DNA of 64,000 bases from the NCBI GenBank assembly GCA_006384855.1, contig VCJN01001183.1, forward strand, positions 62,001 through 126,000, written 5' to 3'. Of this stretch, positions 24,501-36,029 are shown in pieces; within the stretch, counting starts at the first letter, position 1, and every line of letters starts with the position of its first letter. The position numbers were made by a program, and so were the translations under genes. This DNA is from Tetraselmis striata. Lineage: Eukaryota; Chlorophyta; Chlorodendrophyceae; Chlorodendrales; Chlorodendraceae. Below the pieces are notes generated by a model. That model had not been told where the DNA came from. It worked only from the letters and a program-made list of their open reading frames with translations, and ran no database searches.

Positions 24501-24558
24501 CCACTAACACCAGCAGAAAGAAGCACAGGTTCGCCGACCGGCTGCCGGCCGCTGCCAT
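21520..24558 (-). CDS. GT29 sialyltransferase-like glycosyltransferase (last exon unresolved)
   Basis: Exons on the minus strand, all phase-consistent: 24558-24462, 24285-24196, 24022-23905, 23725-23604, 23489-23362, 23247-23104, 22800-22743, 22601-22504, 22389-22225 and 21668-21520. The ATG opens a type II signal-anchor (residues about 9-26, [14 protein letters not shown]), as expected for a Golgi-lumen enzyme. Sialylmotif L is at about 153-185 ([30 protein letters not shown]). Motif S is at about 283-305 ([20 protein letters not shown]), motif III is YHYF (315-318), and motif VS has His328. The usual motif-VS Glu five residues later is Gln333. Known for the family: transfer of sialic acid or related acidic sugars from CMP donors; green-lineage members probably use other acidic sugars, so the substrate is open. 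The last donor (GTGGGACAG at 21519) needs another exon downstream; one weak candidate is near 20,700. Confidence 0.85.
22020..22137 (-). repeat. MITE R1 copy in last GT29 intron
   Basis: Minus-strand CCTGCCAGAGGTCAAATGTA, then GCATGCGAGCCGAGTTAGAGG and the terminal GGTGTGTCAGCACCC. It is short, with internal losses. Confidence 0.62.
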
Positions 24559-26608
24559 GGCGCCCCCTTGACCGCGCTGCCCCGGGGCGTCACACCGAGT
24601 CCTCGCCTCAGGTCTCAGCGCGCTCCTGGCCCTTCCCTGCGCGCCTGTTCCACCCCGCTGCTCGGCCAGGTGAAACGGAGAGGGTACCTGGAGATCACTG
24701 TTATCGGCACTGAGGCCGAAAGTGCAGCAGTGTTGCCTGAGCGAACGTGCCGCTGCGGAACGACGTGCCTGCGTTCGTAGGCAGCCTCCCCGGTCGCAGC
24801 GAGACGAGGAGGCAGTCAGCTCAGACGATGATGACAGATGGAAGACGCGCGTGTCGACAGCCCCGCAGGTTGTGCGAGAGGCCAATCGTAAACAATTCTC
24901 TATATTATTCGTTATTACAACGTACATATGTGTCTATATATTAACGTTGACAAATAGTCCGCATGTACAGGTACGTAGTCGTTTGCTGCCAGCGCGGTCT
25001 TCCCACTCTTCCTGGCCAGGTAGAAAATTACAATATATACCGATAAAATCCTTACTGTTATATACGTACTGTCTCAATCCTTGTAATGTATGGGATACTG
25101 AGTAGCGCCGTAACGGTGGGCGACCGATCGTTGACTGATGGCCCGGCAACGTTGACTGAACCGCGCCTCGTTGTCTGTCCGCTTGGTGGTCTAATCCTTT
25201 TAAATACTGTACTCAAAAGGTCCCGGATCGATTATTCCCGGCTCTGTCAAGCACGCACTATCGACATGGCTCGGGTCCCGGGTTTTGATATATCCGGTTG
25301 ATGCATAAGCCCTTCGGGGTTCGAACGGGGCAACGGTCGTCCAATATGCCAGACCTACGGGTACCTGTACTCCTGCAGCCGACGCACGAGGTCAAGTGCT
25401 GGGGCGGCTTGTGCAAGTGACCCGTCTAAGTGACCCGGACGCCAATTAAAGACTATTACGACGAGTATAGGAACGACTTGCCGATGGAGTAGCGCTGCTT
25501 GCCGACGAGGAGAAAATATGGAATACGAGCTGCAGGTAATCCTTACTGGTACAAATCATTATATATTTCTGATAGACCCATAAGCAATAGGGGTACACGG
25601 ACAGGAATCGTACCTGTATGGCTTTGTTTCATATAGGTACGCGTAGTGACCGACTCCATCTACAGGTATATGTCAGCCTGGTTTTTTACTTACATCAGTG
25701 CTTTAGCATATGCGCACCAGAACAACAGAGGTAAGAGCAACTATGCAAGGTTGCCAGCAAAGGAAAGACATAAGCCTGAAACCAAGGTCAAGCAGGAGGC
25801 CAAGAAATAAGGAAGAGCCAAGGGACCGCGAAGTCAGCCTGGCTCGTGCCTCGTACAGGTATGTGCCATATGCTGCTTCCCCATTCGTTTTGTCGTTCTG
25901 GGAAGGATTATACAAAAATACATGGCGCAATAATAACGATACATATAGAGGATTCCAGATAAGACCTGCGTCGCGCTCTAGCGGTTCTGCGCCCGCCGCG
26001 CGCGTCGCCATACGTATATTTACATGAGCTAGCACGTATGGTATGTATTGGTACGTAGTTTGCGATAATGTGGCTGCGTGCAGGTACAGGTAGGGTGGCT
26101 ACTGGTACCCGGATAGTTCCCGCCCGCCCCCGCCGGCGCGCCAGCAGCAGGCTGCGTTCGTGCGTGGCAGCCCTGAACTGGGCCTTGGCGCGCAGCGTGG
26201 ATTGCACCCGCCAGCTCAAAGCCCGAGGCTCTTCACCTGGTCTGTGCGTATGGGATACGGACGACACCCGCCGCATAACAGCCATAACCTGAACACACTG
26301 CCGCGTGGTATGGTTTGAGCTCGCCTTCTGCTGTCCCGGCGGTCCTACACGGGCGCTACGAGGAGATCCCCATTGCCAATTACACCCACCACCCAGCGCT
26401 CAGGAGTAATTATCGCGGAATACGCGCGTTCATACTACGACACACAGAAACCGGTCATTGGTTGCGCAACGGATACCAGTACTGGTACCCTAGGCTAGTG
26501 CTGCGACGCCAACGGCGGGTGGACGACCCCATCCACATCACCCGGTACGGCAGCTCCGCGGGGCAGCGAGAAAGCGCCTGCGTCGTGGTAGCGGTCAGTG
26601 TCGCCGCC
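24559..26608. other. Shared 5' region between divergent GT29 and ubiquilin genes
   Basis: About 2 kb separates the two start codons. No other gene is recognisable. It holds a decayed SINE copy (25217-25412) and GTAC-rich stretches near 25350-25380, 26040-26110 and 26470-26490. No TATA box or other promoter element can be called with confidence. Confidence 0.5.
25217..25412 (+). mobile_element. Decayed tRNA-derived SINE copy
   Basis: Retains GGATCGATTATTCCCGG, GTCCCGGGTTTTGATATATC, GGTTGATGCATAAGCCCTTC, GGGGTTCGAACGGGGCAA and AGGTCAAGTGCTGGGGCGGC, in the order of the 57551-57797 copy. The A-box head and the ACTTTTACTTTTA tail are gone. Confidence 0.7.
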
Positions 26609-29027
26609 ATGGCGTCCAAAGTGACGCTGCAGGTGAAGCAGAGTGGTGCGGAAGGGCGCAAGCTGGCTGTTGAGTTGGCGCTGGCTGACAGCGTGGCGGA
26701 TCTCAAGGACGCGCTGGCAGGACCGTCCGGCATCCCGGCCGGCGAGCAGCGGCTGGTGTACAAGGGGCAGGTGCTGCGGGACGAGCGCACCCTGGAAAGC
26801 TACGGCCTGGCTGCGGACCACGTACTGCACCTGGTGCGCGGCCGCCCCGTGGGCGGCTCGTCCGGGGCCGCGCCGCCCGCCGCGGCTCCGCCCCAGTCCA
26901 CCTCTGCCCCGATGGGCGGCGCGCCACGAGACGGGCTTTTCGGCAGCCTGGGCGGCGCGGATCCGCTGGGCGGCGACGCCGGCATGGCCAGCCTCATGAA
27001 CAACCCCATGATGCAGAGCATGCTGGACAACCCAGAGATGCTTCGCAGCATCTTCCAGAGCAACCCAGCGATTCGAGATCTGATGGAGCGCAACCCGGAG
27101 CTCGCGCAAATGCTGAACAACCCGGCGGTGCTGCGCGAGAGCATGCAGATGGCCAGCAACCCAGCGCTCATGCGCGAGCACATGCGCAACGCGGACCGCG
27201 CCATGAGCAACATCGAGAGTCACCCCGAGGGCTTCAACATGCTGCGCCGAATGTATGAGAACGTGCAGGTGGGTGTGGGTGATCAGTGATAGCACGATTA
27301 TTGCTGCAGTGCTCTAACCCAAGAGTGATGAGAGTGGTGGGGGGGGGGGGGGGGGGGGGGGCTGACTTCGCTGTCCACTGCCACTTTCAGGAGCCTCTTA
27401 TGAACGCGACCACCACTGCTGCAGAGAACACCCCGGGTACGGGTGCCGCTGCTGGCGCAGGCGCCAACCCCTTCGCCTCGCTCTTCTCCACCGCACCGAC
27501 AGGAGGCGCCAACGCGGCTGCCCCCAACAGCGGCGGCGCCGCTCCCAATGCCGCCCCGCTGCCCAACCCCTGGAGTGCCGGCGGCGGTGGCGGTGGTGGC
27601 GCAGGGGGTGGTGGCGCTGCCCCTGCTGGCGCGCCGGGGGCCAACCCCTTTGGCAGCCTGCCCGGGCTAGGAGGGCTGGGCGGCGGCCTGCCTGGCATGG
27701 GCGGCAGCCCGGAGGAGATGGAGGCAATGGCATCAATGATGCAGAACCCCGCGATGCAGGTACAGTACAGTGCCCCCCCCCCCCCCCCCCCCTCTCCAAC
27801 ACACACACACTTCGCCCCGGCTCCCTGGCTCCTGAACGTGCCTCTCCAGCTTGGCTGCTGGCCTGAGGCTCTGCCAGCACGCACGGGAAGCCCATCGCGT
27901 TACAGTCGCCCGATCTTTACCCCCGTGACTACCCTATCAGCACCGCTCGCGCCAGCTGTGTCCGACCCAACACAAACTCAGTCCATGTATTCCGTCATGC
28001 ATTCAATCTTGTGAATCGGGAATTGCTCCAATCGGGAGTGTATAAGCACGCGAGCAGCCGGAAGCAGCAGCGGGCGCTGCTGTGTGGCATGGCACCATGC
28101 ACAGCCACTGTCCCTGTACTTACTTGGAATGATACCAGTTTATTCAAATGCGGCCAGGCAAGGGTCGCAAACCCGAAGTTGTATGAGTTCTGCGGTATGT
28201 TTGCATGGAGGTGGGCATGGTGGCTGCATGCAGCGCTTAGTGCGTGTTGTCTAGAGGGCTGGGTTAAACACCTGGCAACTTGCTGCTGTCGAGGGAGGTG
28301 TCAACAGGATTGCGCACCCATGTTCTTTTGCGGATGTCTGATGATTTGCGTTTGACACCGTCATGCTAGTCTAGATTGGTTTTAGTCGATATGTTCGCTA
28401 TGGTGGGGTCAGAACCCGAGAAGCCTTGATGATTTCGAAAACAAGTAGTCAACGCTGACTGTAAGGGGAAGGTACGGAAAGCGATCCGGAAGTGGGGCGA
28501 ATGCTGGGAGGACCCGCTGACGCGCGCTGGCCTGTTACTGCGCTGCGCAGTCGATGATGCAGCAGATGATGTCGAGTCCGGGCATGATGGACTCGCTGAT
28601 CAACAGCAACCCCCAGCTGCGCAGCATGGCGGACGCCAACCCCGCCGTGCGCGACATGCTGTCCAACCCGGAGATGGTGCAGCGCATGATGGACCCTGCC
28701 AACCTGCAGGCCATCATGCAGATGCAGACCGCCATGAACCAGCTCAACCAGGGCGGCTTTGGCTCCGCCTTTGGCCTGCCCGGCAGCGGCATGGACGGCT
28801 TGAGCGGCGGCGGCGGCGACATGGGGTCCATGCTCAGCGCAATGATGGGCGGCGGCGGTGGTGGCGGCGGCGCCCCTGCGGTGGCCGATCCCGAGACTCA
28901 CTTCGCGTCCCAGATCCAGACCCTGGCTGACATGGGCTTCACCGACCGCCAGGCCAACATCCGCGCTCTGCAGGCCACCGCCGGCAATGTAAACGCCGCG
29001 GTGGAGCGCTTGCTGTCCGGCTTGTAA
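26609..29027 (+). CDS. DSK2: Ubiquilin / DSK2 ubiquitin receptor
   Basis: Three exons, 26609-27268, 27391-27759 and 28551-29027, give a 501-residue protein. Residues 1-78 form a ubiquitin-like domain (MASKVTLQVKQSG ... LVYKGQVLRDERTL). Two STI1-type Met/Asn-rich regions follow: MMQSMLDNPEMLRSIFQSNP to MLRRMYENVQEPLMNATT, and, across the second splice, MASMMQNPAMQSMMQQMMSS to NPEMVQRMMDPANLQAIMQM. A Gly/Pro/Asn-rich linker (about 240-320) separates them. The C-terminal UBA (about 455-500) has DMGFTDRQANIRAL and AAVERLLSGL. Known role: it binds ubiquitinated or membrane-protein clients through UBA/STI1 and docks on the proteasome through the UBL. The start was chosen at the ATG directly before the UBL, in good context (GCCGCCATGG). 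Ends tail-to-tail with RPN12. Confidence 0.95.
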
Positions 29028-29174
29028 GCGGCTGTGCTGGAGGCGCTACTTGCCATTACACGGACGGAGGCACTTCTTCACCTCCCCATAGCAAGCAAGC
29101 AGCGACAGCAATGACCCCCCTCCCCCCCCTTCCGGCCCTCACCCATCATACCCTAGGCAGAAGCTGCACGAGCG

Positions 29175-29179
29175 TGTAA
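29175..29179 (+). terminator. TGTAA poly(A) signal of ubiquilin
   Basis: TGTAA 148 bp after the stop, the position expected for a green-algal poly(A) signal. Confidence 0.5.
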
Positions 29180-29297
29180 GTTCCTTCTCAGCCTGTCTCT
29201 TTGCCTCATACATCCCTGCCGGTACTGCTGTGGTTGGAGCTCACGTACAACGGCCAACATCATTGCTGCTGCCCATCAGCAGGGACATCTCACTAGA

Positions 29298-29467
29298 GGT
29301 GCCGACTAGCCCATATGCACCCTTACAAAAGGCCTCAAATTGGGCTTGCGAGCAACAGAATACGAGAGCATTGGCTATGGGTTTGCTTTAGTGTTGCCTA
29401 CGTCTGACCACTTGAACGGCAGGGCGGGTTCTTTGCTTGCGGTTTTCTTAGTATTGCGTCGGCACCC
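29298..29467 (-). repeat. MITE R1 copy between ubiquilin and RPN12
   Basis: Both ends are visible: GGGTGCCGACGC at 29467 (minus strand) and GTCGGCACC at 29298. Inside are minus-strand AAGAACCCGCCCTGCC and GCTCGCAAGCCCAATTTGAG. The rest of 29028-29998 shows no gene. Confidence 0.72.
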
Positions 29468-29933
29468 GTGCACCAGGTTCATTTTCGTGCGGTGAATGCA
29501 GCATGCTGGTGACTGTTGGCAGTACCACTGAGCACCTCATCAAAATAACCGATGCGGCACCGGAAGCAGCAGCCGCCGCACCAGCCTCAACAACCACCTC
29601 GCACGGGCCGCCTTCGGGAACTGTTTTCATTACTCGTTGCAAGCGCCAATGCGCAGCAGACAGCAAACCTACGGAGCTCATCTGATGGTCAGCCACTGGA
29701 AAACATTCCGTGGTGAGGGGGCTGAGGGGCGCGCTACTCCATGCCTCTTATGGCCATCCTTCATGAGGGCATTGAGGCATGCCACTGCGAAGGTCTTGGG
29801 ACTCGCGCGGGCCGGGAGGTGGTCAAATGGTGATTGCGCAGCGGAGGTCTCCGACTGCACAGAGCCAGCGGCAATCAACGTGGTTCCACCAAGGATACGC
29901 TTTCATGTCCCATTGGCCACATTTGCCAATACA

Positions 29934-29938
29934 TTACA
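29934..29938 (-). terminator. TGTAA poly(A) signal of RPN12
   Basis: TGTAA on the minus strand about 60 bp after the RPN12 stop. Confidence 0.45.
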
Positions 29939-29998
29939 GACGTGGGCCGGCTTAGCCCACCCCCCCCCTCCCGCCTCAGCCGCTCGCCACGCGCCGGC

Positions 29999-31788
29999 CT
30001 ACACTATGCGCTCCAGCTCCTTGGCGTACGTGAGGGTGTAGTTGATGAGCTCGAGCGAGGGCAGCTCCTTGGCGGCGCTGCACTTGGGCGCCGGGGTAAA
30101 GAGCACCTTGCCGTCCTGCACCTCCCAGCCGCGCTGCAATGAGACGTGCGGACACAGGCGCGTCAGGGCTCGCACATGGAGGGCGGAAAGCGAGCGAGGG
30201 GTGAACATGATGCAAAGCACAGAAAGGGTGAAGGAGGGGGGGGGCTAGACGGCGCGTACGGTTGCGGGCGGGCGATCACGAGCCGCATCAAGCCGGCATC
30301 AGAGCTGCTCTCCATGCATTCAAGCGCGGAGCGCGGGAGACTCGGAGGGAGGGGGAAGGGGGGGGGGGGGGGGGGGGGGGAGCTACCTCGGACGCATACG
30401 ACAGCACCTCCTTTTCGTTCTTGAAGAGCATGATGTCCTTGGCGTCCTTTACCCGCAGGGACTGGTACGCCTTCTCGCTGCAGCTCGCAATCTCTTCCCT
30501 GCAAGAGATCGAGCGGGCACAGGGCCGAAAGGGACGGTCTCGGCGCTCTCGTGGAGGCGGCACCGTACGGCGAGGAGGAGGGGGGGCGGACAAAGGGGCG
30601 CACCTGACAGTGCTGGTGAGGCAGTCCATGAAGTACTTGAACGACTCCGCGGGGACGGTGTTCTGGGAGGCCAGGACCTTGCGGTAGGCGCCCTCCATCA
30701 GGTACTGCTCCAGCTGCGTGGCGTGCTTGATGTACGCGTTGGCCTGGGCCTGCATGCCGCCCAGGAGGAGGAAAAGGGGGGGCATTTCAGGGGGGGGGGG
30801 GGGGGGGGGCATCAGTCCGGCTCCACCTAGAGCAGTCGACCCAGCGGGAACGAACCCTGGCCCCAAACTGGGCTCGCGTGCGACCTGTACGTTTGCTCTA
30901 GTTCTGCTACGGTGTCGTCCAGATTTGACCTCTGACAGATGTGGCAGCTCGTTCATAGCAGTGCTCCTATTACCGCGCCCGCACTGCCACCACAACATCC
31001 CCCCCCCCCCCCCCCCCCCTCCCTCCCCCCGGGCGTGCACACATAAGTGGGGATCACCTCTGCAGGCAGCAGCTCCAGCTCCGTGTGGAACTCCGCGATG
31101 CGGTTCTGCACCAGCAGCCGCATCAGGTTCAGCGCGACGATGAGGAACTCGTTGTCCGAGTGCGGCATGTGGTCGCGCGTGTCGGTGTAGTACGTCTTGA
31201 GCTGCGCGTAGTTGCGCTCAAACAGTGTCTCGTCCTTCAGCTTCACGCTCAGGAAGACCGCGTGCTCGAGCACATCGCCTGCCAGCCAGCAGCGCCCCAG
31301 CACCACATGCGCAGGGACTGAGCCCCCCCGCACAGCCTCCCTGACGTAGCCTAGGCAGCCCCAGACCGTGCATAGGCAAGGGGGAGGGGAGAGGATGCAG
31401 CAGTGCAGGGCGCTCACGGGCTAGCATGAGCTCCTGCTGCGCTGTGGGTGTCTGCTCGTTATTAGGCGGCAGCGCTGGCAGCGTCGTCAGCGCCAGCTGT
31501 CCAGCGGCGGGTTGGAGGTGAGAAGGGCGGAAGGCGGTGGGATGGGGCAGTGAGGGGGGTCAGCGCTTCCAGTAGCCACGGCGGTGGTCGGCCGCACTGT
31601 ATCAATCATCACTAGTGGGAGGGATGGGGAGGCCGCGATCCGGTGGTTGGAGGTGGCGGGGGGGGGGGGGGGGGGGGCACCTTCAGCGTGGAAAGCATGC
31701 GGGTGCATCCCGACAGGTCCCCCTTGCTGAAGGCTTTCTGCGCAGGGCAGCGGCCCCCACATAACGGCGCACACACGCGCGCGGGAGA

Positions 31789-31822
<34 letters not shown>

Positions 31823-32013
31823 GGGTGAGGGTGCGCGCCAGGCGCGCGCCAAACGGTGGGCGGACTGGGCCGGGGCGATCTGAGCCGGTTGGGGGACGAC
31901 ACTGCTGCCTGGCCAGGCCAGCGGCGAAAGCGGTTCCGAGTGCCTAGAGTGAGAGGGGCTCCCCTCACCTTGAACTGGTCGCACTGCTTGGTTGCCGCTT
32001 TGAGGTCCGCCAT
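29999..32013 (-). CDS. RPN12: 26S proteasome lid subunit RPN12 (PSMD8)
   Basis: Seven minus-strand exons, 32013-31969, 31737-31681, 31496-31418, 31278-31058, 30749-30604, 30498-30387 and 30133-29999 (stop TAG), give 264 residues, the usual RPN12 size (about 260-270). The start MADLKAATKQCDQFK and KGDLSGCTRMLSTLKLALTT are typical. The TPR/PCI body follows (EHAVFLSVKLKDE, FERNYAQLKTYYTD, NEFLIVALNLMRLL, TQLEQYLMEGAYRKVL, FKYFMDCLTSTVREEIASC), and the C-terminal winged-helix end has INYTLTYAKELERIV. RPN12 is the last subunit to join the regulatory lid and drives its docking to the proteasome base. Several introns begin with GTGCCCC or GTAGCTCCCC followed by long sense-strand C runs. Complete and apparently intact. 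Confidence 0.95.
30811..30985 (-). repeat. MITE R1 copy in RPN12 intron
   Basis: Sits between RPN12 exons 4 and 5, in the same orientation as the gene. It has minus-strand CTGTCAGAGGTCAAATCTGG, GTAGCAGAACTAGAGC and the GCACGCGAGCCCAGTTTGGG segment. The ends are diverged. Confidence 0.62.
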
Positions 32014-32352
32014 GGCCGCGAGCGGATCTGGGCGTGTGCACGCGGAGAGGGGGGGGGGGGGGGGGGGCGGGGCCCTCCGAGGCTGTGATCTAGGCCAGGG
32101 CGTTGCTGCTGGGAGAGTAGTAGCGGGCCAGCGGGTGCGAGTTTCTGGGCGACGGTCCAACACCTGGGACCTGCTGAGCGGAACACCGGCTGGCGACTGA
32201 AAATATATGTTTGTGGTGATGGGCTGCTGCCTGGCGTGAGCAAGTGAAGGGCTGCTCGGACGAGATGCTGGCAGATATAGTCGCTAGTCGCTAGCGACTA
32301 TTATTCGGAGCGCGGTCACACTGCTGATTATTGTTGTACTGGTACCAGTACT

Positions 32353-32412
32353 GATCAAGTGCTGGGGCGGCTTCGGCCGATGTCCCGGGGCGAACTTTAC
32401 TTTCCTTTTACC
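32353..32412 (+). mobile_element. SINE 3' end fragment
   Basis: GATCAAGTGCTGGGGCGGC, then CCGATGTCCCGGGGCGAAC and TTTACTTTCCTTTTAC, the 3' end of the SINE family; the tRNA-like head is absent. The rest of 32014-32780 shows no gene. Confidence 0.72.
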
Positions 32413-32779
32413 CTCATCGGATGCGCTGGTAAGGATTTTACATCAAGCGACAACCTGACTGCGCTATGCCAGTACGGGTACCTGGCGTGCGCGCGGCGCC
32501 GGCTTAGACGACGGCGCCATAGGACAGATAAGCTCTTGTTATTACTAATAAGGATCACCCTGGGCAGCTCTAACCCACTGCCCGCGCATCAGCAAAGGAT
32601 CATGGCTTCCCGGCTTCATGGCTTCCTGGCTTGACTGACCCCCGGGTAGTGGCCCGTGCCAAGGCACGCAGGCAGAGGACTTGGCCAAGGGGTTCATGGC
32701 TGATGCCAAGGCTTTAGGGTTGTCGTGTGGTTACGAGGCGACATGCAGAGATAGGGTGTGGACGTGTGGACCAACGTTG

Positions 32780-33450
32780 TGCCAAACTCAGTTCAGCTCG
32801 GGGTACGGAACTTCGGGCCCGAACTGCGATGAACTCAATTTGGAATGAAATGCCTCGACAGTCGAAAATGGCCCGAACTAGGGGGCGGGTCTCCGATCTA
32901 CTCCGCATCAACTCACCAGATATGACCCCATCGAGGTACCGCACCGTATGTACATGGAGATAAGGTAGTGTTCTACGGTGACAAACTTGCTTCGCAGGAC
33001 CCGTTACCCCTCGAGATAAGGTGCACCAATTGGTGCACCGGCCGCCATCCAGTTGTCCAACATACGACACTTCCACACTCCGACACCCAATATATAAAAC
33101 CTAAACCATGCCCACTGTCAACATGATATATGAATGAAGTCGCCGCCTATGACGTCTCATGAACATTGCGACGAGGTCATGGAGACATATATGACGACAC
33201 CAAATTGTTGCCTTCAATACCATGTTGCCATTGCATGTTACCCATTGCATCAGCCAGTTCTAGGCATATTCAGATCGCATTTCGGTGATGGTAGCTCGTA
33301 CCGAACTCAGATCGGTTCAGGTAGTTCGGAAACTTTAGATGTTTGGCTCAGTCCGGATTGAGGTTCAGTTCGGTCCGAATTGTATTCGGCCGAACTCCCT
33401 GAATTCGGTTCGGTCCGAACCGCGAACTCGGCCGATGTGAGTTCGGCACA
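32780..33450. repeat. Degenerate GTTCGGTCCGAA-type palindromic repeats
   Basis: Many imperfect copies of GTTCGG and CCGAAC in both orientations, densest at 33300-33450 (AGTTCGGTCCGAATTG, ATTCGGTTCGGTCCGAACCG). No coding sequence. Confidence 0.5.
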
Positions 33451-33689
33451 ACCTTGGTGTGGACCGACAGGGGGTGCATCTTTGCACCCCGTGCGAGTAC
33501 GTTGAGGGCACCCTCATCCATGGAACGGATCTTGTTTGGCTAGCTCGACGCGGTCATGGATGACATCCCCACCGCGGACGGTCATGACTCCGGAAGAGCT
33601 TCGGGAGGTCGCTGCCGGGTATATACTTCTTTTTGCCTAGCCCATATGCATGGCTTTAGTTGGGAGCCATCATCAATCCATGTCATTCT

Positions 33690-34460
33690 GCCATCGATTT
33701 AGCTGCACAATCTCGTCTCACACTGTCGACCTCTATAAAATGGCGACGACGCGCTCATGGACATCTCGGCACCTGACGACGCTCACTTGCGTTTGCAGCA
33801 CAATGCTATCGCAGATCACGTCTTTTGATTACTCTGTTCACGATCTAGGCAACATCAGTGTACGCCGCCGAGAGGTGGACAACTTGTTGCGGCAAGCATT
33901 GCCTCGGTCTAGGCACCATATTGTAAACCCAAGGATGATCCCAAGGACCTACATGGGATTAGACGTCCCTGCCGGCCTTCAATGTCGTGACCGGAAGTTG
34001 CTATGATTCCCGGAGTTTGAATCCCATGTTGTGGAGTTATCAATTCAAGACCATTTGGTAAGGGATTAAGTACACTGCCTTGCCCCGGGCCACGGTTGTG
34101 GATAATCGGTTCGAGCGCACCATGTTAGGCGAAATAAAAATTACAATTGACTTGCAACGTGCTGACTTGTTGCTCCTCACCGTCAAAGGGGAGTTGCTAT
34201 TAGGACATGCTTTATGCAACCGGAACCCTAGAAATTACGGGCGACATGCAACAGGGGTTGGGAGTGCGGGATATGTGGCCTGACAAAACATCACAGAGCA
34301 TGGATATGGTCGACCTATATTCATGAGTGTGCCCGATAGTCGGGAAGATCAAATGAATGACGTCGCAATGCCGATAGGCACAAGCCAATTGTAGAGCGCC
34401 GCCACGTACTTGATCTTATCCTCCATGGCGGCGATGTCCATCGGGATTCCGATTATCGTT
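33690..34460 (+). pseudogene. Decayed ORF of unknown family, copy 2
   Basis: Homologous to the minus-strand remnant at 17420-18260 (see there for shared motifs). The open frames switch at least three times and contain stops. Downstream open frames (34618-34824 and 34978-35277) read coding-like (SLIGYVNPMRQHGLRGVHA; LHIFGVVTSGNSFFQVRGGK) and may belong to the same dead element, but I recognise no domain. Confidence 0.45.
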
Positions 34461-35490
34461 TTGCCACAGAGTTATTGAACTTCCTGCATCGAAGATCATA
34501 CTTTGTCAGTCCAAGGTTGTTGGACAATTACGTGCTACGGTGAATTAGTCGGGAGAACAGCAACGAGCTTACCTTCGTGATCATGATTCATGCACGAGTG
34601 CAAGTCTTGGATGAATCATGGGGGATGGAGTTGGTGCAGTGGTAGATGGAGTCCGCCGGGAGGTAGCTGTCGTACTTCACACATATAAGGTGATAATTGA
34701 GGAGCATGTTGAGCCTCATAGTCTTATTGGGTATGTGAACCCAATGAGGCAGCATGGTCTTCGTGGGGTCCATGCTGTCAACTTCAAAGAAGACGAAGTT
34801 TCTTTAGCCAAGGCGCGATTATAAGACGGCGTGGTTCAGATCCACGTGTCCCCGGCGCACTCTCTCGAGGTGGACCTTTTACTCGGCTCATACTTGACGC
34901 CTCACGAGCTGCTGGTGTTGACATGCCATTTGCCGTTCATATAGAGTCATGCACTTTGAGCAATAAATCTCACGAGCATGGTCTCTCAACGCTTTGCCCG
35001 CCGCCTAAATGTGACAATGGTTGAATCGCTTCATATCTTTGGCGTGGTGACATCAGGGAACTCTTTCTTCCAAGTCCGCGGCGGAAAGTGTCGAATGAGG
35101 GGCGAGCTTCACTTCGCTCTCGGCGGACAAATCTACAAAGCGGCATGTAGTTTCAAAGGGGATGTTAGCGACAATCTCTGTCGTAATCGACGGGACCACT
35201 GCGAACTCGCGACTCCACGCGGAGATATCGCGGAACCTCGTTTCGGGAGCTACCGTGTGTTCTATGTGGGCTATTAATTAAATCGTATACGGCAGATGCG
35301 GCTCATCATAGTATGGTCCATGCAGCGGTCTCCAAGCCCACAGGTATTGCGACGGGTACTATGATGACATTGCGCCGTCAGGCCGCACGCGCACTAGCCG
35401 ACAAAAGGTTTACATACTGATCACCTGCCAAGCTGTATAGCTTCGCGGCCCTCCGCGCTAGCAATAATTGTGGGAAAGGGCGCGAAAGCG

Positions 35491-35836
35491 ACGGCAACAT
35501 GTACTTGTAGTATATTAATATATATTTGTGTGTGTGTCCCCGCACCGACTCCGCCCGCGACATGGCGGAATGTCGCAGCAACCGTGCGAAGGTGGACAGT
35601 ACTATGATGGGCTTGGGTCCGTAGCGCAGGTTCTTGTTGCTGGTCGACGGGGCAGGAGGGATAGAGTAGCTCTCACTTGCCGACGCGCTGCGCTGCCCGA
35701 CACATTCGAGTGCGCTGGCGGTAGGTGTTGCAGCACAGTTCTCAGCACGATCCGCCGGCGCAGTCGACCATTGCACATGTCCAACTGCTTGACCGTTGCT
35801 CGAGCCATTCCCATGTGCGATGCCTCGCGGCGGCCA
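35491..35836 (+). repeat. ~300 bp direct repeat, left copy
   Basis: From ACGGCAACATGTACTTGTAG through GTGTGTCCCCGCACCGACTC and CTGCGCTGCCCGACACATTC to GACCATTGCACATGT. It matches 37268-37690 in the same orientation at roughly 85-90% by eye. The two copies flank 1.4 kb, so this could be an LTR-like pair or two dispersed copies. Confidence 0.7.
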
Positions 35837-35845
35837 GCGAGGAGT

Positions 35846-36029
35846 CAGTTCGAGAACCATCTTTCAAAATAGCCAGGATGCACATGGCAAGGTCGTTGGG
35901 GTGCAATGCCGTGTGTGCAAGAGGACACTCGGCGGGACCAGCCGCCATTTCAGAGAGCGCCATCTCAAATCTGTGGCGAACAATGCATGCTCGGCAGAGC
36001 AAGCCCGCTTACAGGCAAGTGCCCGTTAG
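35846..36029 (+). pseudogene. BED-like zinc-finger fragment
   Basis: The plus frame reads HGKVVGVQCRVCKRTLGG then SRHFRERHL, a C-x2-C-x9-H-x4-H spacing typical of BED fingers at the N-terminus of hAT-type transposases. The frame opens just inside the left direct repeat and stops at 36029; no transposase core follows in frame. Probably the remnant of a DNA transposon gene. Confidence 0.45.
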
